Positions 13,583 to 20,278 of a stretch of DNA of 22,819 bases are shown in pieces (the stretch's first letter is position 1; each line of letters begins with the position of its first letter). Source of the stretch: a virus; IMG/VR virus record IMGVR_UViG_3300027754_000464, positions 1 to 22,819 of that record; one strand, given 5' to 3'. The notes beneath the pieces were generated by a model that was not told the origin of the DNA, did no database searches, and worked only from the letters and a program-made list of their open reading frames with translations. A program made the translations under genes and the position numbers.

Positions 13583-14115
13583 TAGCGCCACGCTGGTTTC
13601 AAGTAAGCCATCATTGCCTGACGACGTTCGTTAATTTCACCTGGGCTTGTTGCAATTGTATTTGCTTTACCATCGTTAACAAGGTGAGGAGCAGAAGTAA
13701 GTTGTACTTGTGGGGCATTACGAATTGAACGATAAACAGTAACTCCGTTTGATGTATCAACCATTGCACCCATTTGACGTTGAATACCACTCATTGGCCC
13801 CATTGATTCAGGCCAGAAGTACATGGATGGTTCAACACGCTCACCTTTGTGAACGCCACGTTGATACGATTTCTGGTTAACACGAGACTTGATGCTATCC
13901 AACAAACGGTCATCACGACGTGAGCGGATAGTGCCAAGATAACCATCTGGATATTCTGCAGATGGAACACGTCCCACACCAATACGTGTGGCATCTAACG
14001 AATCACGTGCTACAGGAGTTCCTGCACCACCCTGGTTGTTATAACCATACATACCGCCGCCGCCAAGTGACTGCCAGTTCTGTGATGGTGAAAAGTTATT
14101 TACTCCGCCTGCCAT
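13582..14115 (-). CDS. Hypothetical Gly/Arg-rich protein, 177 aa
   Basis: The N-terminal 40 residues are Gly/Asn/Gln-rich with a GGGGMYGYNNQGGAG run, as in sticky, low-complexity segments. The middle is Arg/Asp-rich (TIRSRRDDRLLDSIKSRVNQ) and the C-terminal half has strand-like segments (GVTVYRSIRNAPQVQL). It is joined by one-base overlaps to its neighbours. Function unknown. The composition would fit a virion-associated protein, but no structural family is recognised. Confidence 0.7.
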   Translation of the reverse strand: MAGGVNNFSPSQNWQSLGGGGMYGYNNQGGAGTPVARDSLDATRIGVGRVPSAEYPDGYLGTIRSRRDDRLLDSIKSRVNQKSYQRGVHKGERVEPSMYFWPESMGPMSGIQRQMGAMVDTSNGVTVYRSIRNAPQVQLTSAPHLVNDGKANTIATSPGEINERRQAMMAYLKPAWR

Positions 14116-14702
14116 TAGACGCCTCTATTTCGACGGTTCTTTGCAATCGTTGCATAAACTTCATTAACTGAAATTTTTTTTCCTTTATTAGTGGCACCAC
14201 GACTAACGTGTGCTTGTTCTGCAAACTCTTGAGCCTTTGGCTTTGGTTGCATACGTTCTTGAGTGCTTGTTGCTTTTGATGTTGATTTCCACTCTGGGTT
14301 TGTTTCACGACCAGGAACACTGCGGTCAAAAAAGATTTCTCCACCTTCTGGGCGGCGCTCATCTGTTTTGCCTAAATCATAACCAGCAATTTGCTTTCCT
14401 GCAGAACCTGCTTTACGGGCAGCATCAAGCGTAGTTTCTTTTCTAGAAATATCTTGAAAGATTTTTTCTCCAGATTTCCAAGCACCGTGGTACTCATCAT
14501 TTGAAGCAGCGTTAGCGTGTTTTTTACGAAAATCTTTTACTTGACCAGAAGTTATTGGTGCATTAGTTACTTTTTCTGCACCTGGAACAGACACCATAAC
14601 GCCTGGACCCTCTGCAGGTTTAGCCGTCTTAATGTTGTGACTTGCTCCGCCTTCTTGGTTTACAACGTGTGCAAACGCTTCAGCGCTTAATGAGTCGTGC
14701 AT
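14115..14702 (-). CDS. Hypothetical charged protein, 195 aa
   Basis: It begins with a helix (HDSLSAEAFAHVVNQEGGAS). The rest is rich in Lys, Glu, Ala and Gly with few long hydrophobic runs. GGEIFFDRSVPGRETNPEW (about 120-138) is the most ordered-looking part. The last ~50 residues are basic. TAATG overlaps join it on both sides. I recognise no family; it resembles its neighbours in composition and is probably part of the same functional set. Confidence 0.7.
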   Translation of the reverse strand: MHDSLSAEAFAHVVNQEGGASHNIKTAKPAEGPGVMVSVPGAEKVTNAPITSGQVKDFRKKHANAASNDEYHGAWKSGEKIFQDISRKETTLDAARKAGSAGKQIAGYDLGKTDERRPEGGEIFFDRSVPGRETNPEWKSTSKATSTQERMQPKPKAQEFAEQAHVSRGATNKGKKISVNEVYATIAKNRRNRGV

Positions 14703-14956
14703 TACGCACCTCCGAAATTGGCGCCCTTGTCTGACGTTGGCATACTTGCTTTCGGTGCATCATCCCAATTCAAAGTTGTTCCACGTGTCTTGTTTGAGTA
14801 CGCAGCAGGAGAACTGCCACGTTCATTACTACGCCACGCTAATCTAGAAGAAATGCTTCCAGTTGTTCCTGAACTTAATGAAAGTGGAGGAGTTACGTAA
14901 GGATTTTTTTCAACTCCACTTACATCACCAAATTGAGAAGATGAAATAGATGACAT
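14702..14956 (-). CDS. Small Ser/Gly-rich protein, 84 aa
   Basis: Ser, Gly, Thr, Pro and Asn make up most of the protein. It has SLSSGTTGSISSRLAWRSNE in the middle and NWDDAPKASMP near the C-terminus. It is probably disordered, with the Trp residues as likely contact points. It is joined by one-base overlaps to the 195-aa and 146-aa genes. No family recognised. Confidence 0.66.
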   Translation of the reverse strand: MSSISSSQFGDVSGVEKNPYVTPPLSLSSGTTGSISSRLAWRSNERGSSPAAYSNKTRGTTLNWDDAPKASMPTSDKGANFGGA

Positions 14957-15396
14957 TAGCGAACGCTATTCATACCATCGTCAAAGTTTGGTGCTTGACG
15001 TCCTGAAACTGACTTAACAGTTCTTGCACTAGCCATTGTTGGGCCTGCTGCTGGGTCAATTGTTGGTGCAAATCTTACGCTTGTACGATAACGAGCACCC
15101 ATACGCTCTGATGCTGCTGCATCTCCTGCAAGCATGTTTGTACGGTTTGCTTTTCCGCCAGCAGTTGGGTCTGCTGCTTGTGTGTTCTTTTTTGGCATTA
15201 GTTTGCCAACAGCAGGCTTTGCACTTGGTGATGTGAACGAACCTGCTTCACTACCCATGTATGCTCGTGCGCCTGATGCAATAACTTGCTCTGGTGATAA
15301 TTCTTTAGCCATGCTTTTACCTGCCGCTTCATGATGATTTGAAGGTGCGCCCATGCGACGACGCATTGCGTGACCTACTGATGTCCAAGATGCCAT
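14956..15396 (-). CDS. Basic Ala/Ser-rich protein heading the small-gene block, 146 aa
   Basis: AAGGAG six bases before the ATG makes this the best ribosome binding site of the block, consistent with it being the first gene, with the following genes coupled by overlaps. The N-terminus is a basic amphipathic helix (SWTSVGHAMRRRMG). The rest is Ala/Ser/Lys/Pro-rich and likely disordered. The 37-nt gap upstream could hold a weak promoter, but none is convincing. Function unknown. Confidence 0.72.
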   Translation of the reverse strand: MASWTSVGHAMRRRMGAPSNHHEAAGKSMAKELSPEQVIASGARAYMGSEAGSFTSPSAKPAVGKLMPKKNTQAADPTAGGKANRTNMLAGDAAASERMGARYRTSVRFAPTIDPAAGPTMASARTVKSVSGRQAPNFDDGMNSVR

Positions 15397-15433
15397 TGTG
15401 ACTCCTTAATCTATGTCCAAGGATAAGTCTTTA

Positions 15434-15727
15434 TTAACTTGCTGTAATGGCGAATACAATGGCGGATATTTCTCCGTCACGAGATTCGATAGTTGTAAAC
15501 CCAGGGATGCAAGAAAGGTCCATACCTCTTGGGGCTACGTAACCACGGGCAATTGCGATTGCTTTTACTGCTTGGTTAACGGCTCCAGCACCTACGGCAC
15601 GTAGTTTTACCTCGTGTTTGTCGTAAATTGCGTGGGCAATGGCAGATGCAACGCTCTGTGGGTTAGAAGATGCGCTAACCCGTAGGAATGGCTCATCTGT
15701 AGGTACTACGTCGGGTGTGTTAGTCAA
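15434..15727 (-). CDS. spoVS: SpoVS-domain (Alba-like) nucleic-acid-binding protein
   Basis: 97 aa. After a 14-residue tail, residues 15-94 match the Stage V sporulation protein S family almost end to end: LRVSASSNPQSVASAIAHAI, then VGAGAVNQAVKAIAIARGYV and DLSCIPGFTTI, ending in a VFAI strand. SpoVS proteins are small, with an Alba-like fold thought to bind RNA or DNA; in Bacillus they affect sporulation, and they also occur in non-sporulating bacteria. The start is TTG 15727, supported by AAAGGA seven bases upstream; there is no ATG before the domain. That AAAGGA lies in the 3' arm of a 10-bp hairpin, suggesting translational control. The gene sits between the replication/recombination genes and the small-gene block, as a regulator might. 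Confidence 0.92.
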   Translation of the reverse strand: MTNTPDVVPTDEPFLRVSASSNPQSVASAIAHAIYDKHEVKLRAVGAGAVNQAVKAIAIARGYVAPRGMDLSCIPGFTTIESRDGEISAIVFAITAS

Positions 15728-15734
15728 TTGTTAG

Positions 15735-15775
15735 TCCTTTAGTTCGATGTGGTGTGCCACTCCTAAACTAAAGGA
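15735..15775 (-). promoter_or_regulatory. Hairpin sequestering the spoVS ribosome binding site
   Basis: In - strand sense, TCCTTTAGTT (15775-15766) pairs perfectly with AACTAAAGGA (15744-15735). The second arm contains the AAAGGA Shine-Dalgarno of the TTG start at 15727. Inside is a second mini-hairpin, GTGG-CACA-CCAC. The first arm starts only 5 nt after the stop codon of the RuvC-like gene, so a ribosome ending there would cover it. No T-run follows, so it is not a standard terminator. Confidence 0.7.
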
Positions 15776-15780
15776 TAGGG

Positions 15781-16365
15781 CTAAATACGTGGTTGGTCTC
15801 TGTATTTGCCATCTGACATTTGTTCAACAACAGCCTTTTCTATCTCATTTATATGGGTTTTGGAGACCAATCGTGCCAGTGCGTATGCATCCGCTGCATT
15901 GTCATCACTAAATTCCATGCCCCAACGTTTGTATATTTGCAATAACATTTCTTGTTTCTTAGCATTTCCTTTACCTGCTGCGTATTTCTTTAATGTCATT
16001 GGCGGAACTTTTAACGGATATTTTCTTTCATCATCAAAGAAATCGTAAATTGCCAATCTAACACAGGCTGATAACTCTCCAAGAACTAACGCTGCTTGTG
16101 ACTGCAAGACAGTTCCTTCCATTGCAATATCTAAAATGTCTAGTTCTAGTTCTTCTTCAATGTAATTCATACTGTCAATTAACCATGTACGAATATCTAC
16201 TAATCTTTCAATTCCAAAATAAGTAGATTTGTATACCCACGTTAAATGTTTAGTTGGGTCTTCTACAGACATTACGGTTAACGCAAACCCTGTAAGGGAT
16301 TGGTCAATACCTAAAGTTACGTCACCTTTTTTAGGTAAACCACTATCAAATAATTTAGTTGGCAT
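15781..16365 (-). CDS. RuvC-like Holliday junction resolvase
   Basis: 194 aa from ATG 16365, chosen because GGAG lies about 10 nt upstream; a TTG at 16395 would extend it 41 nt into the kinase gene. The RNase H-like fold is indicated by GIDQSLTGFAL (D21), the E83 strand (DIAMEGTV) and DDNAADAYALARL (D155, D159), matching the four-acid arrangement of RuvC (D7, E66, D138, D141 in E. coli). PPMTLKKYAAGKGNAKK resembles the segment with the basic loop that contacts DNA. It would cut four-way junctions made during recombination or late replication. It is 11 nt overlapped with the kinase gene and followed by the spoVS hairpin. Confidence 0.9.
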   Translation of the reverse strand: MPTKLFDSGLPKKGDVTLGIDQSLTGFALTVMSVEDPTKHLTWVYKSTYFGIERLVDIRTWLIDSMNYIEEELELDILDIAMEGTVLQSQAALVLGELSACVRLAIYDFFDDERKYPLKVPPMTLKKYAAGKGNAKKQEMLLQIYKRWGMEFSDDNAADAYALARLVSKTHINEIEKAVVEQMSDGKYRDQPRI

Positions 16366-16888
16366 TAAGGGTAAACTCCATACGTGTACGAACAAGTGTT
16401 CGTAAATCTTCTAAAGTACCCTCGTTCTTTAAAATTTTATCTACAGGATATCCATCCATATCATGTTCTGATACATGACTATTTACTGCTTCTACACCAT
16501 TACGTTTAATTCGCCACAGTTCTCCGCCACGGGCGCCAATGCATTCGGCTTCGTTTATAAACCGAACATCGGAAATTACAACTTTGTCAGAAGGATGTAA
16601 ATCTTTTAAAACTTGATATATCCAAATATCATCACCAAGTAACTTACGAGCCCCAACACCAATTGATTGAAGTAAATGGCGTACTTCAGGTTGAGATTTT
16701 GCAACTTCCCAACCATAGGTATCTATGAGGTGCTGTAAACAATTGCCACCAATTTGTGGATTAGTCTCATAAAGAAACTCTCTAATTTTGTCTGCAAACG
16801 CTGCTCTTGTGTAACCGTATTCCTCAACTAAAATCTTTGCTACTTCGTCTTTACCTGAACGTGCATATCCTGATAGTCCAATAATCAT
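16355..16888 (-). CDS. Deoxynucleoside monophosphate kinase
   Basis: 177 aa. The N-terminal P-loop is GYARSGKDE (G7-K13, with D14 after the Lys), and VVISDVRFINEAECI (about 103-117) is the strand and Arg-containing segment typical of phage dNMP kinases (T4 gp1 and AAA/adenylate kinase-like relatives). It would phosphorylate dNMPs to dNDPs, feeding the nucleotide pool with the ribonucleotide reductase. The ATG overlaps the TGA of the coiled-coil gene (ATGA). The family assignment is firm at the fold level; base specificity cannot be read from the sequence. Confidence 0.88.
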   Translation of the reverse strand: MIIGLSGYARSGKDEVAKILVEEYGYTRAAFADKIREFLYETNPQIGGNCLQHLIDTYGWEVAKSQPEVRHLLQSIGVGARKLLGDDIWIYQVLKDLHPSDKVVISDVRFINEAECIGARGGELWRIKRNGVEAVNSHVSEHDMDGYPVDKILKNEGTLEDLRTLVRTRMEFTLNAN

Positions 16889-17352
16889 GGTGTGCCATAA
16901 TCCTTTCGGAATGAGCGCTGGTCTGAAGTACGGCGAGTAATCTCTCTTGATACCAGTGTGGTATCACGTTCTTGATTCTGCAACATTACTTCCCACGCTT
17001 TACGTTGTACATAAGATTGGTGATGTTTATCTTCTAAATCTTGAACTTCTTTATCCATTGAAATTTGTGCTTTAACAAGAGTTACTCTATCCCCTTTTTC
17101 TTTTGCACCCATCTTTTCAACTAACAGTGATGCAACCTTTCTATCTAACTTCTTTTCTAAAGTACGTTCTTGTATCTGTGCGTTTGCTAGTTGGGTTGCA
17201 ATGTAATCTGCCCACCCAGTAAGAATGGTAAACATTTCTGCCAGTTGTTCGCTAGAAAGAACGGTAATGTCTGGCGGCAACTTAACCATGTCATAGGCAG
17301 GTTGCTTTGCCTTTAACAACTGGTCGTGGACTGTTAAGGAATCAAGTTGCAT
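16885..17352 (-). CDS. Coiled-coil phage protein, 155 aa
   Basis: After a short N-terminal region with a PPDITVLSSEQL segment, residues ~35-135 are almost entirely helical with heptad-like hydrophobic spacing (for example WADYIATQLANAQIQERTLE), so a long coiled coil is likely. The C-terminus is basic (TRRTSDQRSFRKDYG). Helical proteins of this kind occur in actinophages beside exonuclease and recombinase genes. A role as a recombination mediator or adaptor is plausible but unproven. Its ATG lies 19 nt inside the Cas4-like gene's end, so translation is coupled to it. Confidence 0.78.
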   Translation of the reverse strand: MQLDSLTVHDQLLKAKQPAYDMVKLPPDITVLSSEQLAEMFTILTGWADYIATQLANAQIQERTLEKKLDRKVASLLVEKMGAKEKGDRVTLVKAQISMDKEVQDLEDKHHQSYVQRKAWEVMLQNQERDTTLVSREITRRTSDQRSFRKDYGTP

Positions 17353-18173
17353 GATTTACACCCTTCCTCTGGATTGAGGTTACATTCTGGCATAACTTCT
17401 GCTTCAAGTGCTTTAATGACTTTTTCAGCCTTAAAGAAAATTCGGTCTACAATTTCGTAATCTGCTTTAACCGTAAACTCTTTATACGATTGGTCAGCCT
17501 TAAGTTCATACAAGAAAACAATTTCGTTTGGTGCTTCATCGCCAAACATACGCTTACCCAGTTCAAGATACATCTGTCCCTGAAGTAAGTGACTTCTAAA
17601 TGGGCGTTTAATACTGTTGAACGCCTTAAAGATGTCTCCATTGTTATCTAAAAGAAGTTCTGGGGCTTCATAACGGAATGTGCCTGCACCAACAGACTTG
17701 ATTTCAATGAGGCAATCATTTCCAATTCCCTTAATCCATCCATCTGTATGACCTGCAATACGGAGTTTGTCATCAACCAAAATAACTTCTTTATACTCCA
17801 TACGGGTATCACCACACTTCTCACAGACTGTAGGAGAAATACCAGTCACTGATTCGTGACAGTGCTTACACTCAAAACGACCGTACAAGTTTCCCATTTC
17901 GTGAAACCAGTTTTGCCATTTGTGGTGAATTGCGTGTCCTTCATCAAAGATTGATTGCAAACGTAGGTTTGGCTTCTCGTTTTTTGATTCCCCACCTGTC
18001 ATCAAGTAATACGAATACTTGTAACAGAAATCGTTCTTAATCATTTCAGATGGGTGAAGAACCGTTGTAGAACGGTCTCCTAGTGGACGGCGCATTAAGT
18101 GTCGTTCAATATCACCGAGTAAACGTGGCTCACGCTTCTTAGCATCTAAAAAGCGTTTTAGGTCATTTTCCAT
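17334..18173 (-). CDS. Cas4/RecB-type PD-(D/E)XK exonuclease with Fe-S and extra zinc-finger Cys
   Basis: 279 aa. The nuclease core is visible in order: GHAIHHKW (H80/H84), IAGHTDGW (D144), LIEIKSVG (E157-x-K159) and LLQGQMYL (Q198-x3-Y202). C50 (FCYKYSYY) together with C264, C272 and C275 at the C-terminus gives the 1+3 Cys arrangement that binds a [4Fe-4S] cluster in Cas4 and AddB nucleases. Between the His and Asp motifs is an insert with CKHC (C102, C105) and CEKC (C117, C120), which looks like a zinc ribbon. The enzyme would resect DNA ends, generating single strands for RecA. AAGGA precedes the ATG. Cas4 homologues without CRISPR are frequent in phages, and no CRISPR array is present here. 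Confidence 0.9.
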   Translation of the reverse strand: MENDLKRFLDAKKREPRLLGDIERHLMRRPLGDRSTTVLHPSEMIKNDFCYKYSYYLMTGGESKNEKPNLRLQSIFDEGHAIHHKWQNWFHEMGNLYGRFECKHCHESVTGISPTVCEKCGDTRMEYKEVILVDDKLRIAGHTDGWIKGIGNDCLIEIKSVGAGTFRYEAPELLLDNNGDIFKAFNSIKRPFRSHLLQGQMYLELGKRMFGDEAPNEIVFLYELKADQSYKEFTVKADYEIVDRIFFKAEKVIKALEAEVMPECNLNPEEGCKSCNLIP

Positions 18174-18176
18174 TTA

Positions 18177-18512
18177 TTAGTCCTTACTAAAGATGTATTC
18201 TTGAAGTGTTAGTTTAGTTTTCTTTTTGGTCTTGTTCCACTTACGAATTAAAGCGTTCCTCTCACGGTGACTGAGGCCGCCCCAAATACCGTGGGGTTCT
18301 TCACGGACAACCGCATCCCACAAACACTCTTTACGGACTGGGCAATGGTTCTTTTTATTTTCTCCAAAGCAATAAACTTTGGCTTTAGCAGCAATGATTC
18401 GGTACTGTTCCTTATCCCTAGGAGGATAGAAGATATCTTCATCATCCTTAGACTTAGGTGCAGCGCCTTTACATTGGGCGTGCGACCACCATGGGTCTTC
18501 GTCGTTGTACAT
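18177..18512 (-). CDS. whiB: WhiB-family iron-sulfur transcription factor
   Basis: 111 aa. Four Cys are in WhiB order: C14, C48, C57 and C63, followed by the G-I/V-W-G-G turn (HGIWGGLSHRER) and a basic tail (KWNKTKKKTK) suited to DNA contact. The Cys spacing is unusual: C48 and C57 are eight residues apart (FGENKKNH), where WhiB proteins normally have CxxC. C57-x5-C63 is standard. WhiB proteins hold a [4Fe-4S] cluster and bind the principal sigma factor. Phage WhiB proteins can repress or redirect host genes. The ATG follows AAAGGA at about 10 nt. It lies inside the recombination operon. Confidence 0.93.
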   Translation of the reverse strand: MYNDEDPWWSHAQCKGAAPKSKDDEDIFYPPRDKEQYRIIAAKAKVYCFGENKKNHCPVRKECLWDAVVREEPHGIWGGLSHRERNALIRKWNKTKKKTKLTLQEYIFSKD

Positions 18513-18515
18513 GTA

Positions 18516-18833
18516 TTAGGCATCCTTTAGTTTCTCCCTCATTTCTAGGAAATCATGCTCGGAAAGAATCACGTAATTCTCTCCATCCAGGTGAATACCA
18601 AGTACTGGCATTCTCCCGTCAAGGATTGCCTCTCTCATAATCTTTTTGAGGACATCGGATTTTACAGTGCACTGTTTTTTACCAGTCCACTTGTGCTCAA
18701 TCAAGAGGTCGCTTGACCGCACATCTCCTTTTCGTGACCAGAATGCTCCAGATGCTGCAGTACGTGACCCGCTTACCTTCTTGGCTAAACGGTCCTCATG
18801 CTTTCTGGATTGCTTCTGTCCTTCTGTCTTCAA
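18516..18833 (-). CDS. Hjc-like PD-(D/E)XK endonuclease (Holliday junction resolvase type)
   Basis: 105 aa from a TTG start, needed to include the helix with E13 (RKHEDRLAKK). The core is GDVRSSDLLIEHKW, with D37 or D42 and E46-x-K48, after a G-S-R...SGA segment, as in archaeal Hjc resolvases and related phage nucleases. The C-terminal half has strands (PVLGIHLDGENYVIL) and a helix (EHDFLEMREKL). It would cut branched DNA, which makes it the second junction-nuclease candidate here with the RuvC-like protein. It lies between recA and whiB, 9 nt after recA's stop. General nuclease function is the safer reading. Confidence 0.83.
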   Translation of the reverse strand: MKTEGQKQSRKHEDRLAKKVSGSRTAASGAFWSRKGDVRSSDLLIEHKWTGKKQCTVKSDVLKKIMREAILDGRMPVLGIHLDGENYVILSEHDFLEMREKLKDA

Positions 18834-18842
18834 ATCTAGGCC

Positions 18843-19895
18843 CTACTCTTCTTCTTCTATTAGTTCAGCAGGTGTGTCATGGTTCTCTAAAACTTTTTTA
18901 CGCAAATCTTCCATGAAATCAATCTCTTCACGAATACTTGCAATTACATTTTCAATACCTTGCCACTTACGCTCACCGTAGTAAAACCATCCACCACGGC
19001 GTTCAATGTAACCCATAACAACTGCAAGGCTGGCAATTTCTTTTGCAAAATCGTATTCTCCTGGGGCACAGTTGCCACCTTCTGCAAAATAAAAGTCAAA
19101 GTATGCAACACGCTGTGGTGGCGCAGTTTTATTTTTGAGTGTCCTAACTTTAATTCGCTGACCAATTCTATTTTTATTACCACTTGGACCAATTTCAATC
19201 CATTCATCACGACGAACTTCGCAACGAGTGAAAAATGCGTAATTCTTACCTTCTCCACCTGGCGTTGTTCTAGGGTCTCCGTGCATTACTCCAATTTTCA
19301 TACGGTACTGATTAATGATGAGACCAAGTACAGGTCGTTCATCCTCTGTAAGGCTGCGTTTCATTGCAGTTCCTACAACACGAAAAAACTTATTGGTGAG
19401 CAGTGCTCCACGACCTACAGTCATTTCATCCATATCTTTTGCCATTTCAGGCGCAGGAGATAGTGCTGGCAATGAATCAATGACAATGGCATCTACAGAT
19501 TTAGATTCTGCAAATTGAATAACTGACTGGTATGCCTCTTCCATAACAGAAGTTTCAATAACAATGACACGACTTGTATCTACACCGCACATTGCAGCAT
19601 ATTCTGGAACCCATTGTTCTGCTGCTACCCAAACCGTGGTGTAATCAGGATTTAATTTTTGGTTTGCAGAAATTGTTTTAAGCGCAAGCGCAGTTTTACC
19701 GTGGGACGGTTCGCCAACCAATTCATTCCATTGATTACCAGGAAAACCACCGCCCAGAACGTAGTCAAGAGTAGTAGAACCGCTAGTAATACGAGGGATA
19801 ATGTCAGAGCGAATATCAGACGCAAGAACGACGACGCCATCTCCAAATTTTTTGTTGAGTTGTGCGAGTACTTTGCGGGCTTCATCATTTATCAC
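18843..19895 (-). CDS. recA: RecA-like recombinase
   Basis: 350 aa from GTG 19895, which overlaps the upstream stop (GTGA). Motifs in order: Walker A GEPSHGKT (61-68), E93 in AAEQW as the catalytic-type Glu, Walker B AIVID (136-140) and a loop NQYRMKIGVMHG leading to TTPGGEGK (210-217), as in RecA loop L2. The C-terminus is acidic (ELIEEEE). It would form filaments on single-stranded DNA and drive strand exchange. It is longer than minimal phage UvsX-core proteins and similar in size to bacterial RecA. It is flanked by the zinc-ribbon protein and the Hjc-like nuclease. Confidence 0.96.
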   Translation of the reverse strand: MINDEARKVLAQLNKKFGDGVVVLASDIRSDIIPRITSGSTTLDYVLGGGFPGNQWNELVGEPSHGKTALALKTISANQKLNPDYTTVWVAAEQWVPEYAAMCGVDTSRVIVIETSVMEEAYQSVIQFAESKSVDAIVIDSLPALSPAPEMAKDMDEMTVGRGALLTNKFFRVVGTAMKRSLTEDERPVLGLIINQYRMKIGVMHGDPRTTPGGEGKNYAFFTRCEVRRDEWIEIGPSGNKNRIGQRIKVRTLKNKTAPPQRVAYFDFYFAEGGNCAPGEYDFAKEIASLAVVMGYIERRGGWFYYGERKWQGIENVIASIREEIDFMEDLRKKVLENHDTPAELIEEEE

Positions 19896-20278
19896 TGCTT
19901 AGTCCCATCTGAGTTGTAACCTTGTGGCATTGGATTAAATCCACCTGTTGTATTTCCTATTGCGCCTTTTGCTGCGCCCTCTACTTTAGCGCCAGTTAAT
20001 GCTCCGTATCTAGAACCTGACTGACTTATTGGGTAACCACAATCGTAACAACGCAACGCAACAGTTTGGCTAGGAGACATATAGTTTCCACCACCACACT
20101 CAGGACATGGTTGAGTTTGACTAACACTTTGAGCCTTTGATGGTGCAGGAGGTTGTTGTTGCGGTGCTTGATATTGAGTCATTGGTTGTTGCGAAGGTGG
20201 CATTGGGTTGTTAACCCGTGGTGCAGGTTGTGGGACATTAGTTCCTAACTGCTTTGCCCACCAATCTGAATTACTCAT
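19892..20278 (-). CDS. Pro/Gln-rich zinc-ribbon protein, 128 aa
   Basis: ATG 20278 is chosen (MSNSDWWAKQ): GGGGAG lies about 7 nt upstream and its ATG overlaps the polymerase TGA. An in-frame start at 20293 would run into the polymerase gene. Residues ~15-55 are a Pro/Gln-rich linker. CPEC (C58, C61) and CYDC (C77, C80) form a zinc ribbon with a GYPI loop. The tail is Gly-rich. The layout is a short N-terminal contact motif, flexible linker and ribbon. Position between polA and recA suggests an accessory protein of replication or recombination; this is inference. Confidence 0.8.
   Translation of the reverse strand: MSNSDWWAKQLGTNVPQPAPRVNNPMPPSQQPMTQYQAPQQQPPAPSKAQSVSQTQPCPECGGGNYMSPSQTVALRCYDCGYPISQSGSRYGALTGAKVEGAAKGAIGNTTGGFNPMPQGYNSDGTKQ

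Noticed and set aside
15735-15775. Intrinsic terminator after the RuvC-like gene
   Set aside because: The stem is not GC-rich and no T-run follows on the - strand; the position over the spoVS ribosome binding site explains it better.
17334-18173. Part of a CRISPR-Cas system (Cas4-like gene)
   Set aside because: There are no repeats with regular spacers and no other cas gene in the window; stand-alone Cas4-like exonucleases are common in phages.
18960-19463. 167-codon + strand frame opposite recA
   Set aside because: recA motifs on the - strand are unambiguous; the opposing frame has low-complexity, Thr/Asn/Cys-rich translation typical of antisense reading.
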